Both the position numbers and the translations under genes were made by a program. From Bacteroidota bacterium (lineage in GTDB: Bacteria; Bacteroidota; Bacteroidia; Chitinophagales; JADJOU01), in the NCBI GenBank assembly GCA_016713645.1, contig JADJOU010000016.1, forward strand, positions 1 through 64,000: a DNA stretch of 64,000 nt, read 5' to 3'. Every line of letters starts with the position of its first letter. The stretch's first letter is position 1. Of the stretch, positions 17,596 through 28,200 are shown one piece after another. The notes under the pieces are model-generated. The model saw only the letters and a list, made by a program, of their open reading frames with translations. It was not told where the DNA came from and did no database searches.

Positions 17596-19101
17596 TTATT
17601 CCCTTATCCGTCTCCTGCTTATGAATAGGGAGATTGACAAGATAAATAGCAATAGACCAATTCCCCAACTCGTCAAATCGCTCTTATTCTTGACCGTTTT
17701 CACAGATTTCTTGGTGGACTTCTTAGGCTTTACACTATTCGTCTTAACCTCCGTTTTGGACCCTGAAGCATAGTTGGCAAATTCATTTTGATAGGACCCA
17801 TAAAGGGAAACATCCCATCCCGTAAGGGTATTTAAAGTCATCAATTCCTTTTTTCTGCGCGCATTGACTTGCCCATAATATTCCTTTGCCGACTCGCAAG
17901 TGATTTTTTCTTTGATGGCATGTTGCATAATATATCGCCCTTGAAATTGATCTTGATTCGGTGTTTCCTGAAAAATCAAGTCTTGCGGGAAGTTTTGTCT
18001 GTCATAGCGCACATGCAATCTCGTAAAAAACACCTCACCATCGTAATCAGAGATTCTGCTCGAATATTGCTCTTGATTCTGATATGCGGTCACCCATTCA
18101 ACACCCGCTTCTTTGAATTCATTGAATTTGGGAGGGTTTCCTGCGCATGGGTCGCAATGGGTATAATTATTGGAATTCAAATTCCATGCATATTCGAGAT
18201 AGGTTGCCTGTCGGTCTTTCTTATAAGTGACCTCAAACAAGTCCTTATAAAACTGTCCAAATTTTGGTTTGAGGAATTCAGGGATATTCGCATCCGTTGG
18301 AATTTTTAATGTCTTGTAGTTCGTTGTCTCCACGCGCCCTTTTTGCGTAAAAGCATAGATAATCAAATCTTGCGCACTCCCGTCTGAATTGGCCATGCCC
18401 AGTCTAATTGGCAACATAAATTTAGGCGAATTGAAGGCGATTTGAATCGGTCTCAATTTATTCAAGCCCGCTTTCTTCTGCTCACCTAAATTCACTTTCA
18501 CCACAAAAAATTTCAAGTTGCTCTTGATATATGGATCTAAAACCTCTTCTGCTTTGTCGGGGATTTTATAGCCATTCGCCAATAACCAAGACTTCAACCC
18601 GCCACTCTCCTCTGCGGATAGAATCAAGATATCGTATTCGCCTATGGTATAAGAGGCTTCGATTTTCACTTTATAATTTTCAAGGCCTTGAGATGGCGCT
18701 ATATCATCCATAACGCGTGAACTAGATTTCAACATCATCGACTCAGCCATGTATCTTCTCATATCACAAGGATTCTGATCGTGGTATTCCACCAATCGAG
18801 GCCCAGAATAGGCATCCAATTTGTCGAATATACTTTGATCGACGACTTTGATATCCTCCTTTTTCAGCACGACAGGGACAGGCACTACCATGGCAAAATC
18901 TTTAGCATCGCCGTCGAAGTCATTGCTCATGGTGATTACTTGTCGCTCACCATTTCGAGTGATGATCACCTGTGAAGATTTGTTGAACAATTTGGCATCT
19001 GCTTTGGCGACATAGAATCCGCAGAAGGCGTATGCACGCTCATTAGCCATTAGAAGGGCTATCGCGAGCAAAAGTTTTGGAGCATTTTTAAAGCGGTACA
19101 T
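17596..19101 (-). CDS. DUF2330 domain protein, 501 aa
   Basis: The protein has a signal peptide (about 1-25, ending ANERAYAF) and then the DUF2330 region beginning CGFYVAKADAKLFNKSSQVI with paired cysteines (CGFY, PCDM, HCDPCAG). A lysine-rich linker follows at about 455-475, and a C-terminal transmembrane helix (WGIGLLLFILSISLFI) ends in RRRIRE. It should be a periplasmic or outer-face domain anchored at the C-terminus. The function of DUF2330 is unknown. It lies 24 bp downstream of the RnfD-like membrane protein and is probably cotranscribed with it. Confidence 0.8.
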   Translation of the reverse strand: MYRFKNAPKLLLAIALLMANERAYAFCGFYVAKADAKLFNKSSQVIITRNGERQVITMSNDFDGDAKDFAMVVPVPVVLKKEDIKVVDQSIFDKLDAYSGPRLVEYHDQNPCDMRRYMAESMMLKSSSRVMDDIAPSQGLENYKVKIEASYTIGEYDILILSAEESGGLKSWLLANGYKIPDKAEEVLDPYIKSNLKFFVVKVNLGEQKKAGLNKLRPIQIAFNSPKFMLPIRLGMANSDGSAQDLIIYAFTQKGRVETTNYKTLKIPTDANIPEFLKPKFGQFYKDLFEVTYKKDRQATYLEYAWNLNSNNYTHCDPCAGNPPKFNEFKEAGVEWVTAYQNQEQYSSRISDYDGEVFFTRLHVRYDRQNFPQDLIFQETPNQDQFQGRYIMQHAIKEKITCESAKEYYGQVNARRKKELMTLNTLTGWDVSLYGSYQNEFANYASGSKTEVKTNSVKPKKSTKKSVKTVKNKSDLTSWGIGLLLFILSISLFISRRRIRE

Positions 19102-19125
19102 AGTATATATTTTTAGGTGAATAAT

Positions 19126-19983
19126 TTAAATGGTTGGCAATGTATTACTAATAGGTTGAAGCGGATTCTTTGACCGCCAATTGAATCGATTTTCTTTGAA
19201 TAATTTATCAAACAAGATTGTCAAAGGCGATAAGAAAAAGAGTGCCCAAACTGGCGCTGCATTGACAAATTGAAAATTGGCTAGATAGAAGGCTAAGACG
19301 GCGATGCAAGCAGCCCAAATTAATCTACCTAATTTAGAATTGGGTGTGGAGACTGGATCCGTAATCATAAAAAAGGAGAATAATAAAATAGAACCATTGG
19401 AAATTTGATGTAAAAAGAAATCAAATGGCCAACCTTTATAGACAACATTTCGATAAAATTCCAATCCAAAAAACACGAGCATAAAGCCCAATGTCGTGTC
19501 AAATTTTTCCACTTTTGTCACGACGGCGACACCCAAACTTCCCACTAAAAAAATCAAAATCGCCGTGCTGCCCCATTGTCCAGGGCTAATCCACGCATCA
19601 CCTGTCAAAACAATCGCAGCGACGATGCCGATATTGGCGGGGTTGTAAAAATGTTTCTTTTGAATTTGAAAAATAAACTTAGAGGCTATAGCAACAAAAC
19701 TTGCGAATGCATAGGTGTATACATGATTGGCTTTGAGCAAGAGGCATAGGCCCAAAGATGTGATTAGTGCGGATTTTAACGCGCTGTAATCTTTATTAAA
19801 TATTTTGCAAAAGAGCAATTGGCTGAAAAGAGAAGTTGAAAATATGGTGATGAACTTTTGCCAATCGGCCTCCCAGCCAATATAGCGAATTCCGTAATAT
19901 AAGAATGCGGATAAAAACAAGATTTGCAAATGCCTCGCATCCGCTAGCAGGAATTGAATTGGATCTATTTCTTTTGTTTTCAT
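19126..19983 (-). CDS. RnfD/NqrB-family membrane protein, 285 aa
   Basis: About nine hydrophobic segments, the PVSTPNSKLGRLIW signature (RnfD/NqrB end motif) and overall length place it in the RnfD/NqrB family. These subunits belong to the ion-pumping Rnf and NQR redox complexes. No other Rnf or Nqr genes are present, and the flavinylation motif SGAT of canonical members is not seen (the region reads GQWGSTAI). The start is at MKTKEIDP; an upstream ATG adds 11 residues. Its partner in the operon is the DUF2330 protein. A role in electron transfer is therefore uncertain. Confidence 0.75.
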   Translation of the reverse strand: MKTKEIDPIQFLLADARHLQILFLSAFLYYGIRYIGWEADWQKFITIFSTSLFSQLLFCKIFNKDYSALKSALITSLGLCLLLKANHVYTYAFASFVAIASKFIFQIQKKHFYNPANIGIVAAIVLTGDAWISPGQWGSTAILIFLVGSLGVAVVTKVEKFDTTLGFMLVFFGLEFYRNVVYKGWPFDFFLHQISNGSILLFSFFMITDPVSTPNSKLGRLIWAACIAVLAFYLANFQFVNAAPVWALFFLSPLTILFDKLFKENRFNWRSKNPLQPISNTLPTI

Positions 19984-20066
19984 ATGCCCTAAGATGCAGG
20001 AAAAAATATTTTCCATAAAAGTATGTTCAATTTAATACTATCTTTATTTTTTTTCTAGTAAAAGCC

Positions 20067-21077
20067 ATGATTCGGAATTTTTTTATCTATCTCATTTTAT
20101 TCACTGCGAGTCTTTCTCCATTAAAAGCTGAAATCGATAAATATTATGTGAGAGACCTCTCTGAAAAATTCACTTTTAGGCCATATTTTTCGCACTACAA
20201 TATGACCTTTAATTATATACAGCCCGATTCAATTCCCAATGTCACGTATAAACCCAATACTACTTTTGATTTGGGATTGGGATTCAGTCATCGATGGTTG
20301 TCCATTGGCTATTCATTTGCGGTGGCCAGAAGAGGTGATCCGAAAACATATGGCGTTTCTAAATCCTTCGATATTCAAGGTGATGTATATGTAGATAAGA
20401 GCATCATTCAATTTGCCTATCAAAATTACAAAGGCTATTATGCCACAAAAGGAACGGATTGGTTCCCCACCATTGTTGATAGCGTGCCCAATATTGTGCG
20501 CCCCGACATGCATACGCATAATATTGCCCTTGGCTATATGTATATATTCAATGGGAATAAATTGAGTTTTCGTTCTATATTCTCACAGAGTCAATGGCAA
20601 GTCCATAGTGCTGGATCCTTCCTGATTGGTGGCGGACTCTCTGTCTTTATCATGAACGCTGATAGCTCCATCACCAGCAATCCCAATCTAAGCAATGATC
20701 CAAAGGCGAATGAAACCAATTTCCAATCTGGCTACTTCATTGCACCGTCAATTAAATTCGGCTATGCCTATAACTTAATTATCATGAAGCATATATCCAT
20801 CATGGGAGCTGCATTGCCAGGATTGAGTTATGGTTATTCCGACTATGAAATTAAAGGCGGCAAACCGAGAAGTGATATGAATTTCAATTTCCAAGGACAA
20901 TTGCGCTATGGCGTTTTATACAATAGTAGGTATTTCTTTGGAGGGTTTAATGGCGTAACCGATATCTATTCACATCAAATTTTAGAAAACAGATTTTTCT
21001 TTGTATCCCACAGGCTAGAGCTCTTTGCAGGATTCAGATTCAGAGCCCCTAAATTTATTTGCAAAAAATGCAGATAG
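20067..21077 (+). CDS. DUF4421 outer-membrane-type protein, 336 aa
   Basis: A signal peptide (MIRNFFIYLILFTASLSPLKA) precedes a DUF4421 domain (YVRDLSEKFTFRPYFSHYN, FDLGLGFSHRWLSIGYSFAV). Alternating aromatic beta-strand patterns and a strand-like end suggest a small outer-membrane barrel. Function unknown. It is divergent from the RnfD-like gene and converges with tilS. Confidence 0.8.
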   Translation: MIRNFFIYLILFTASLSPLKAEIDKYYVRDLSEKFTFRPYFSHYNMTFNYIQPDSIPNVTYKPNTTFDLGLGFSHRWLSIGYSFAVARRGDPKTYGVSKSFDIQGDVYVDKSIIQFAYQNYKGYYATKGTDWFPTIVDSVPNIVRPDMHTHNIALGYMYIFNGNKLSFRSIFSQSQWQVHSAGSFLIGGGLSVFIMNADSSITSNPNLSNDPKANETNFQSGYFIAPSIKFGYAYNLIIMKHISIMGAALPGLSYGYSDYEIKGGKPRSDMNFNFQGQLRYGVLYNSRYFFGGFNGVTDIYSHQILENRFFFVSHRLELFAGFRFRAPKFICKKCR

Positions 21078-21090
21078 ACTCAATGTACAT

Positions 21091-22419
21091 TTAAGACCAT
21101 TCCATTTTCAGGATCTTTTTCGTTTCGCTATTTACTCTAAATCGATGATCTATTCTGCGACCAATGATCCATGCCATTTTTTGATCGCTATCGCATAAGA
21201 GCCATTGCTTTTCTTTGTCAAAAACGGAGACCTTATTGTCTGTAAAATAATCCTGCAATTTCTTGGACTTTCCGTCCATCCCAAAGGGTTGAAAATTGTC
21301 TCCTGGTTTGACTTTCCGAACAATGAAGGGCCAAACAATGCTCTCATAATCTAAATAGGCGATTTGCTCACTTCGATGTTCCATGGTATCTATAAAACCC
21401 AAGGTCAATTTATTGGTTCCTATTTGAATTTCATGGCCAATCATGGACTCATCAAGGATATAAACACAGTCTTCACTTTGCTCATTCAATGCCGATATAA
21501 ATAAACAAGTTCGATCTTTTAATACGATGTGTGTATCGCTGTAAAACTTTTTTCCAGAGATGCCATTCAGCGATTCAACAATATCCTCTATGACTGCAGC
21601 ATTGAATCCATAAGGCCTGAGCAATTCAAATAGAATGAGTTCGCGAAAAGCATATTGATTCAATTTATCTATGTCTATTTTCTTATTCACTTCAAAATCT
21701 GTGTAGAAATGTTCACGAATAAAGCAATCGACCATAAGCTGAATTTCGCTGTTTCGCTGATGGAATTTTAAAAAAGTGGCTTGATAATCGGGATTGATTT
21801 CCTTGACAATGGGCAATACTTGATTTCGAATTTTATTGCGCAAATAATCATTGGAATGATTGCTGCTATCGATTTTAAATTCAATCGCTTTATCGTGGAG
21901 ATACTTCTCTAAGTCCTCCTTTTCAATGATTGAAAATGGTCTGTCGATATTTCCATTTGAAGGCAAAATTCCGCGCATACCGCGAATTCCCGTCCCTTTG
22001 ATCATGTTCAACAGGGTCGTCTCCACGCTATCTCGGAGGTGATGCGCTGTGGCAATTTTCGCACAATGGTTCTGTGCCCGCAATTCCTCAAACCAAGCAT
22101 ACCTCATTTCCCTCGCTGCCATTTCGATGGAAATACCGTGTTCTTTGGAATGTGCTAAAGTATCGAATCGCTTGGAGAAAAAGGGGATCTTTAACTGAGC
22201 TGCACAATTTTTTACAAATTCCTCTTCGATGTCGGATTCCGCTCCGCGCAGTGAAAAATTGGCATGGGCGATTACCATTGAATAATTCAATTGATGCAGG
22301 ACATGGAGCAAAGCCATGCTATCACTGCCGCCGCTGCAAGCCAATAATATCACATCCGTCGACTGAAATAGTTGATGGGATTGAATATAATTGGAAACCT
22401 TGGATTCGAGGGAATGCAT
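21091..22419 (-). CDS. tilS: tRNA(Ile)-lysidine synthase, 442 aa
   Basis: TilS modifies C34 of tRNA(Ile)-CAU to lysidine so that it reads AUA. The PP-loop motif SGGSDSMALLHVL is near residue 30, followed by the N-type ATPase domain with TAHHLRDSVETTLLNMIKG and the C-terminal TilS domains (VRKVKPGDNFQPFGM, KLQDYFTDNKV). The frame is intact. Confidence 0.95.
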   Translation of the reverse strand: MHSLESKVSNYIQSHQLFQSTDVILLACSGGSDSMALLHVLHQLNYSMVIAHANFSLRGAESDIEEEFVKNCAAQLKIPFFSKRFDTLAHSKEHGISIEMAAREMRYAWFEELRAQNHCAKIATAHHLRDSVETTLLNMIKGTGIRGMRGILPSNGNIDRPFSIIEKEDLEKYLHDKAIEFKIDSSNHSNDYLRNKIRNQVLPIVKEINPDYQATFLKFHQRNSEIQLMVDCFIREHFYTDFEVNKKIDIDKLNQYAFRELILFELLRPYGFNAAVIEDIVESLNGISGKKFYSDTHIVLKDRTCLFISALNEQSEDCVYILDESMIGHEIQIGTNKLTLGFIDTMEHRSEQIAYLDYESIVWPFIVRKVKPGDNFQPFGMDGKSKKLQDYFTDNKVSVFDKEKQWLLCDSDQKMAWIIGRRIDHRFRVNSETKKILKMEWS

Positions 22420-22532
22420 GGAATCAAAGGTCAGAAAAAGAAATTAAACAAAGATAAAAATAAGCCTGCTAGCTCCCAAAGGGTTAAGTCTTTATGATAA
22501 ATTACATTTTATTGAGATAATCTGTGAATAAA

Positions 22533-22960
22533 TTAATTGTCTTTTTGCCTTCGGCGACTCACTTTTTTTATTCATAATTCTAATTGTAAAGCATTGTATT
22601 CATTGGCTACGCGATCTTGAAAAAAAAGTAAGCAAGCGTGGGATGCGCTAGCATAAGCATGGCAAAGGTCAATGGCTGTTATAAAAATGATCCCCACACT
22701 GTGTAGGGACGGTTCGGATTTTTTGCTAGCGCGATTAAAGGTATTTGCCGCTTTCGACAGTTTTTCTTTTCTTTGGTCTGTTAATGCAAATACTAAATCG
22801 CTAAATGCCTCCTTACGCGCAAATCCTCGCCTTGATCTTTATTCATTTTTATAAAGGCCCACTTCGCGCGCATCGGGCGTTTTTTTAATGTTAATTAATT
22901 AGCATTGATATCAGGCTCTTTTTTGAAGACCTGTCCAATTACTAAGAAAAATTCCCTTTC
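22533..22960. repeat. Third copy of the dispersed intergenic repeat (no TIRs)
   Basis: From 22542 (TTTTTGCCTTCGGCGACTCA) the sequence follows the 400-bp block of the elements at 1027 and 5031 with more divergence, including an insertion near 22640. The palindrome CACACTGTGTAGGGA is present near 22695, and the paired blocks GCGATTAAAGGTATTTGC and GCAAATACTAAATCGC are retained. The 18-bp terminal repeats are absent. No gene lies between tilS and sufS. Confidence 0.7.
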
Positions 22961-22997
22961 AAAAAAGGTTGATTAAATTTACGCAGATTTAAGAAAC

Positions 22998-24213
22998 ATG
23001 ATCGATCATTCAAGCATAAGAGCAGACTTTCCCATTTTAAAACAAATCATTCATGGGAATAAACCCTTGATTTATTTTGACAATGGCGCGACGACCCAGA
23101 AGCCGCAAGTCGTGATAGACTGCATGAATGAATACTATACTTCTTACAATAGCAATATTCACCGGGGGGCGCATTTCCTCGCCAATAAAGCGACGGAGCG
23201 ATATGAAGATGCGCGTATCACGATTGCCAATTTCATCGGGGCACAGCCCGAAGAGATCAATTTTACGCGCGGTACCACAGAGAGCATCAATCTATTGACC
23301 TATGCTTGGGGGAGAAAATTCGTCAAAGAAGACGATGAAATCATCATCTCCACCTTAGAGCATCACGCCAATATCGTGCCATGGCAAGTGCTCTGTGCAG
23401 AGCGCAAAGCCCATCTCCGCGTCATTCCCATCAATGCGAAAGGGGAATTGATATTGGAGGAATTTGATGCACTGCTCAATGCGAAGACAAAAATCGTCTC
23501 CATCAATTATGTTTCCAATGCTTTAGGAACCATCAATCCCATTCAATATATCATCGAGAAAGCTCATCAAAAGGGTGCGCTAGTTCATATCGATGCAGCG
23601 CAAGCCATTCAACATATGCCCATTGATGTGGTAAAAATGGACATGGATTTCTTATCTTTCTCAGGACATAAATTATACGGACCGACGGGAATTGGCGTAT
23701 TCTGGGGGAAGGCTGCCTTACTCAGAAAAATGAATCCCTATATGACGGGTGGTGAAATGATCAAAGAAGTGCGTTTTGAGAATACCACTTTCAATGATAT
23801 CCCTTATAAATTCGAAGCGGGCACACCCTATATCGCTGGGGCCATCGGACTTGGAGCGGCGGTTGAGTATATTCAATCCATCGGATTTGAAAATTCAATT
23901 GATCGAAAATGAATTGCTTGAATATGCGACCAATGAAATCAATAAAATTGAAAACATTATCCTAGTGGGCACTGCGGCGTATAAAGCAGCCGTTTTATCT
24001 TTTAATATTCGAAATGCACATGCCTATGATATTGGGGTCTTACTCGACAAACAGGGCATTGCCATTCGCACAGGACACCATTGCTGTCAACCGCTGATGG
24101 CGCATTGGAATATCGAGGGCACTTGCAGAGCATCATTTTCTTTTTACAACACCAAGGAGGAAATCGATGTATTTATCGAGGCTTTGAAGCGGGTGGTGAG
24201 GATGTTGAGGTAA
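22998..24213 (+). CDS. sufS: Cysteine desulfurase SufS (frameshifted)
   Basis: SufS is a PLP enzyme that frees sulfur from cysteine for Fe-S cluster assembly. The first frame covers residues 1 to about 297, with the substrate and PLP region NSNIHRGAHFLANKAT, LEHHANIVPW and the Schiff-base lysine in SFSGHKLYGPTG. After 23890 the frame changes and continues IENELLEYAT to RTGHHCCQPLMAHW, containing the catalytic cysteine. Two added A residues in the A4 run at 23890-23893 give a continuous GFEKIQLIENE of about 405 aa. No sufBCD genes are in the window. Homopolymer error is the likeliest cause. Confidence 0.93.
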
Positions 24214-24402
24214 TTTAACATATTCACGTTTATTTATAAATCATGTTTCTCTAAAATTTTGTTTTTGAATGATTCTTCCCTTCACTTGGATTCTTTGGTA
24301 TTAAAATCGAAATTTTCAATGTATTTTTTTCTGCAGATATTCTAAACCCAATTTTAATAGTCATCAATAAATAGAATACTGGAACCTGCGCAAACCGGCG
24401 AT

Positions 24403-24451
24403 GCGTCCTTGCGGGCTTGACCCGCAATCTCTCCGCCTAAAGAGCGGAGTC
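24403..24451. repeat. REP palindrome at the 3' end of the GIY-YIG gene
   Basis: Two hairpins are present: TTGCGGG/CCCGCAA at 24409-24415 and 24421-24427 (perfect 7-bp stem), and CTCCGC/GCGGAG at 24431-24436 and 24444-24449. The stop codon of the GIY-YIG gene lies inside the second hairpin. The same sequence occurs inverted at 24781-24826. Confidence 0.75.
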
Positions 24452-24751
24452 TTCAATTAACAATGTATATGTTAAGTCATTCCAATAAGGATTAGCCTTA
24501 TTAATTAAATCATCTTTCCATATTCGTTTCCAATTTTTCAATTGTTTTTCTCTTGCAATGGCTTCTTCTATTCTAGTATAAGTTTCAAAATAGACTAATT
24601 TATTGCAATTAAATTTAGCAGTGAAAGAATCGGGATATCTCTTTTTTTTGTGCTCTTCTACTCGAATTATTAAATCCGAAGTTACGCCAACATACAAAAC
24701 AGTATTTGTATAATTTGACATTATATAAACAAATCCTCCAAAAATGACCAT
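24437..24751 (-). CDS. GIY-YIG nuclease family protein, 104 aa
   Basis: A single-domain nuclease. The GIY-YIG core is FVYIMSNYTNTVLYVGVTSD at residues 7-26, the conserved arginine is in LIIRVEEHK, and the metal-binding glutamate is in IEEAIAREKQLKNWKR. It lacks any DNA-binding or UvrC-type extension, as in the small UPF0213-like proteins frequent in Bacteroidota. The last five codons (EDSAL) and the stop are made by a REP palindrome, and an inverted REP copy begins 30 bp upstream of the ATG. Function in the cell is unknown; a link to spread of the REP sequence is inference. Confidence 0.85.
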   Translation of the reverse strand: MVIFGGFVYIMSNYTNTVLYVGVTSDLIIRVEEHKKKRYPDSFTAKFNCNKLVYFETYTRIEEAIAREKQLKNWKRIWKDDLINKANPYWNDLTYTLLIEDSAL

Positions 24752-24780
24752 GAATCAAAAATAACAAATTTTATTAAGAT

Positions 24781-24826
24781 CGCCCTCTTGGGGGGCGAAG
24801 ATTGCGGGTCAAGCCCGCAAGGACGA
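24781..24826. repeat. REP palindrome upstream of the GIY-YIG gene (inverted copy)
   Basis: CGCCC/GGGCG at 24781-24785 and 24793-24797 and TTGCGGG/CCCGCAA at 24802-24808 and 24814-24820. Read outward from the gene, it carries the same two hairpins in the same order as the copy at 24403-24451, so the gene is bounded by inverted repeats. Confidence 0.75.
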
Positions 24827-24959
24827 TGCCGTGGTAGCCGTTTGCGTATAAATAGAACACAGTTAACTTATCATGCATCTCAAATGAACGCTACAAAACC
24901 TTTTGAGCTAAAATTGCAACTCGTTCTTAACTGCACAATATTGATTTCTATGTGTGAAA

Positions 24960-25148
24960 CTAATTCTCATTTCTAAATTCTTGTTTTACCACTTTCCCTT
25001 TTCTGTTGATTTGGATGATGGTGATATCTGTAAAATTCTTGATTAAGCCATATACATATTCTTCATTCGGTCTTTCTTCGATGATATCGGTTGGTACATT
25101 ATCAAACGCCTTGTTCGTAAACATTTGCCATGAAGATGATAATGCTTT
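24960..25148 (-). pseudogene. C-terminal gene fragment of unknown origin
   Basis: The minus strand reads SSWQMFTNKAFDNVPTDIIE and continues with a charged, normal-looking stretch ending KGKVVKQEFRNEN before TAG at 24960-24962. There is no start codon or recognisable domain, and upstream codons are interrupted by stops. It looks like the preserved tail of a lost gene between the GIY-YIG gene and the peptidase. Confidence 0.35.
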
Positions 25149-25207
25149 TAATCAAACTTATTTTAGTTCAATCAAAATATTCGATTTATAAAAAACAAAT
25201 TCTTCCC

Positions 25208-28200
25208 CTACTTAATTATAATTTTCTCAAAATATGAATTGTTTCCTTCTCCGAGAACTATCGTATAAATACCTTTGCTTAAGTTAGATAAATCGATGCT
25301 ATTAGTCCCTTTGATTAAAGTAATTGATCTATAGAATTGTTTACCTATAGCATCATAAACTTCCATGTTAACATCCTTATCAAATATAGATTGAACTTCA
25401 AATATTCCATGATTTGGATTCGGATGAATTTTGAAGTTTTTAATGCCATATTCATTAAGACTTGTCGTATTAAAATTAAAGGATTTGAAATTGACTCACA
25501 ACTATTCGTATTCGTAACAATCGTTGTGTAACTTCCCGATTGAATAGGAATATATGATGAACTTATTGCTCCTGGTATTAAAATTGCATTTCTATACCAC
25601 TGATTTCCTTGTGCCTCTGATGAAAACAAAGTTCCTGAACTTAATGTAATAATTGGTTTAGTTGGGTTAACATTAACATTGACAATCATATTTGTTGAAC
25701 TTGATTTACAACCAAAACTATTTGATATTTCTAGTCGATAAATCCTGCTAAATTAGCATATAAGTTGGGGAATTTGCCAATGTAATATTATTGTTATCCT
25801 TTACCCATTGATAATTAACACCTGTGAAGTTCGTTGATAATGTAACTTGTTTCCCCTCACAAAAAGTTGTTGGTCCATAAGCATTAATTGATGGAACTGA
25901 TGGTTGTGGATTTACAGTTACGGTTTTAGTAATTGAGTCCTTACAACCATTATTAGTAGTCACTATCAACTTTGCTGTGTAGGTATTTACGCTGGGGAAA
26001 GTTTTACTAATTGGGCTGATTGATCCATTTGTAGCATAACTAAACTTCCATTCTCTAGTCATTGTACCAACACTTAACGTAGTTGTATCAGTAAATATAA
26101 AATTATTTCCTGGCAAACATTGTGAAGCACTATTTATAGTAAAACCTGCCTTAGGAATTGGCTTAGAGATACTTCCACAAACGGATGTTGAATTATACTT
26201 CGCATTCCATCCAGACCTCCTCAATGCTTGATCTGATAGAAACCACACTAACATTGACCCCGATGAAGAATTAACTGTTGGAGGTATAGTATTCCCAGTA
26301 AATACTCCCAATTTTGCAGCATTAGTATCTGCTCCATCATATACAACTACTCCATCTAAATTTGATTCAGTATCAAATGAAGTGAAATTCAAACTAATTG
26401 AACTAGCTCCTGCTGGTTGAATTAACCATTTACAATCTGCATTATTTCCATAATCAAGTCCTCCACTTCCGTCAGAAAAGGTTCCAGAATCTGCAGTTAA
26501 AGTTGTAATTCCACTGCATGCATTGTTCGTAACTGAAGTGTAAACTGCAGACCATCCAGAGTCACTTACGGCAACATTAGAATAGAATTTAATATACATA
26601 GAACCACCAGTTGATGTCAAGCTAGGAGGCAATGTGTTCCCGCTATATCTTCCCAATAATGGAGCAGACGTATTTACACCATCATAAACTTCTACCGCAT
26701 CATAGATTGATTTTCCATCAGAGGAAGCGGCTTCAATGTTAAATGATGTAAACCTCAATGTGACAGAACTCGCTTGAGGCGGCTGAATGAGCCATCTACA
26801 ATCTGTATTATTGCAATAATTATTATTCCCACTGCCGTCACTGATTGTTCCATAATCACTAGTATTAAGCGTTGTAGTTCCCGAACAATATGCAGAACCA
26901 GTTGAAGTATAATTTGCAGAAAACCCAGGAAGTTTAATAATATAATCAGAGACAAATACAACCAACATCTCACCGCTTGTCGCAGTAACATTGGATGGAA
27001 TTGAACTTCCAGAAGTATTTAAAATCAATGGAGCATTTGTATTATTCCCATTATAAACCAGAATTCCATCATAATTTAATTCTGTGTTGAATGAAGAAAA
27101 AGATAGTGTAACGCTATTTGCGCATGGAGGTGCTATTAGCCAATAACATAAGGAATTATTTCCATAATTATTGGCTCCGCTTCCGTCAGAGAAGCTGCCA
27201 CTTGCAGTTGTTAGCAAATTGCCCCCATCACAATAAGTTGTGCCATAGGATACATAGCTTGCCTTCCAACCGGAATCTGTATTAGAAACATCACTGCTAA
27301 ATCGCACTAGCATAGCTCCTTTATTTCCCTTAATGACTGGTGGAATTGTATTCCCCCACCACGTCATCAAAAGTGGAGATGCCGTTGTTGGTCCATTATA
27401 TACGAATACTGTATCATAACCAGCTTCAGTTTTAAAAGCAGAAAAAGTTAGTGCTATAGAATCTGCTCCTTTGGGTTTAATTAGCCAAGAACAATTCAAA
27501 TTATTTTGATAATTTCCGGTACCACTTCCATCACTTAGTGTCCCCGATACATCTGATAAATTTACAGTTCCTATACATTGATCACTTGGACTATTGCCAA
27601 TACCCACTGCATACCATGCTGATCGGACTGCAGCCACTTGTGTTGAATTAACGCCATATAAATCTTGCGCTGCTTGCAATGAGCCATTGAATGAACTACT
27701 ATAATTTGAATTTTTTGTCAAATAATAAGCTAGATTTCTATAGGCAATCTGGGTTGCTTGGTTTATTCCAATTCCAGTTACAGAAAAAACATTACTAATG
27801 TCATTTGTTCCACTTCCTCCTTGAGATAATAAATAAAACCAATAATTTTGAACGCCGCTATTTGTATGAACTCCTCCATCATCTGAAGGACTTGTTGTGC
27901 TGGCCCAAAATGTGCCATTATATGTGTCAGGTTGCATCATATTTAATAAGAAAGACGCAATATTTGGATTTGACATTGAGCGCATATAAAAAGGTGGTTT
28001 CAAGAAGACATTTTCCCCTATTGTCCAATTAGGTGATCCTGCACTATAAAATTCAATAGCGGTTCCAAAAATATCAGCAAATGATTCATTTAACGCTCCT
28101 GATTCGCCTTGATAGGCTAAATCCGCAGTATATTCAACAACTGCATGTGTGAATTCATGTCCGACGACATCTAAACTTACCAATGGACTAGTCAATCCAC

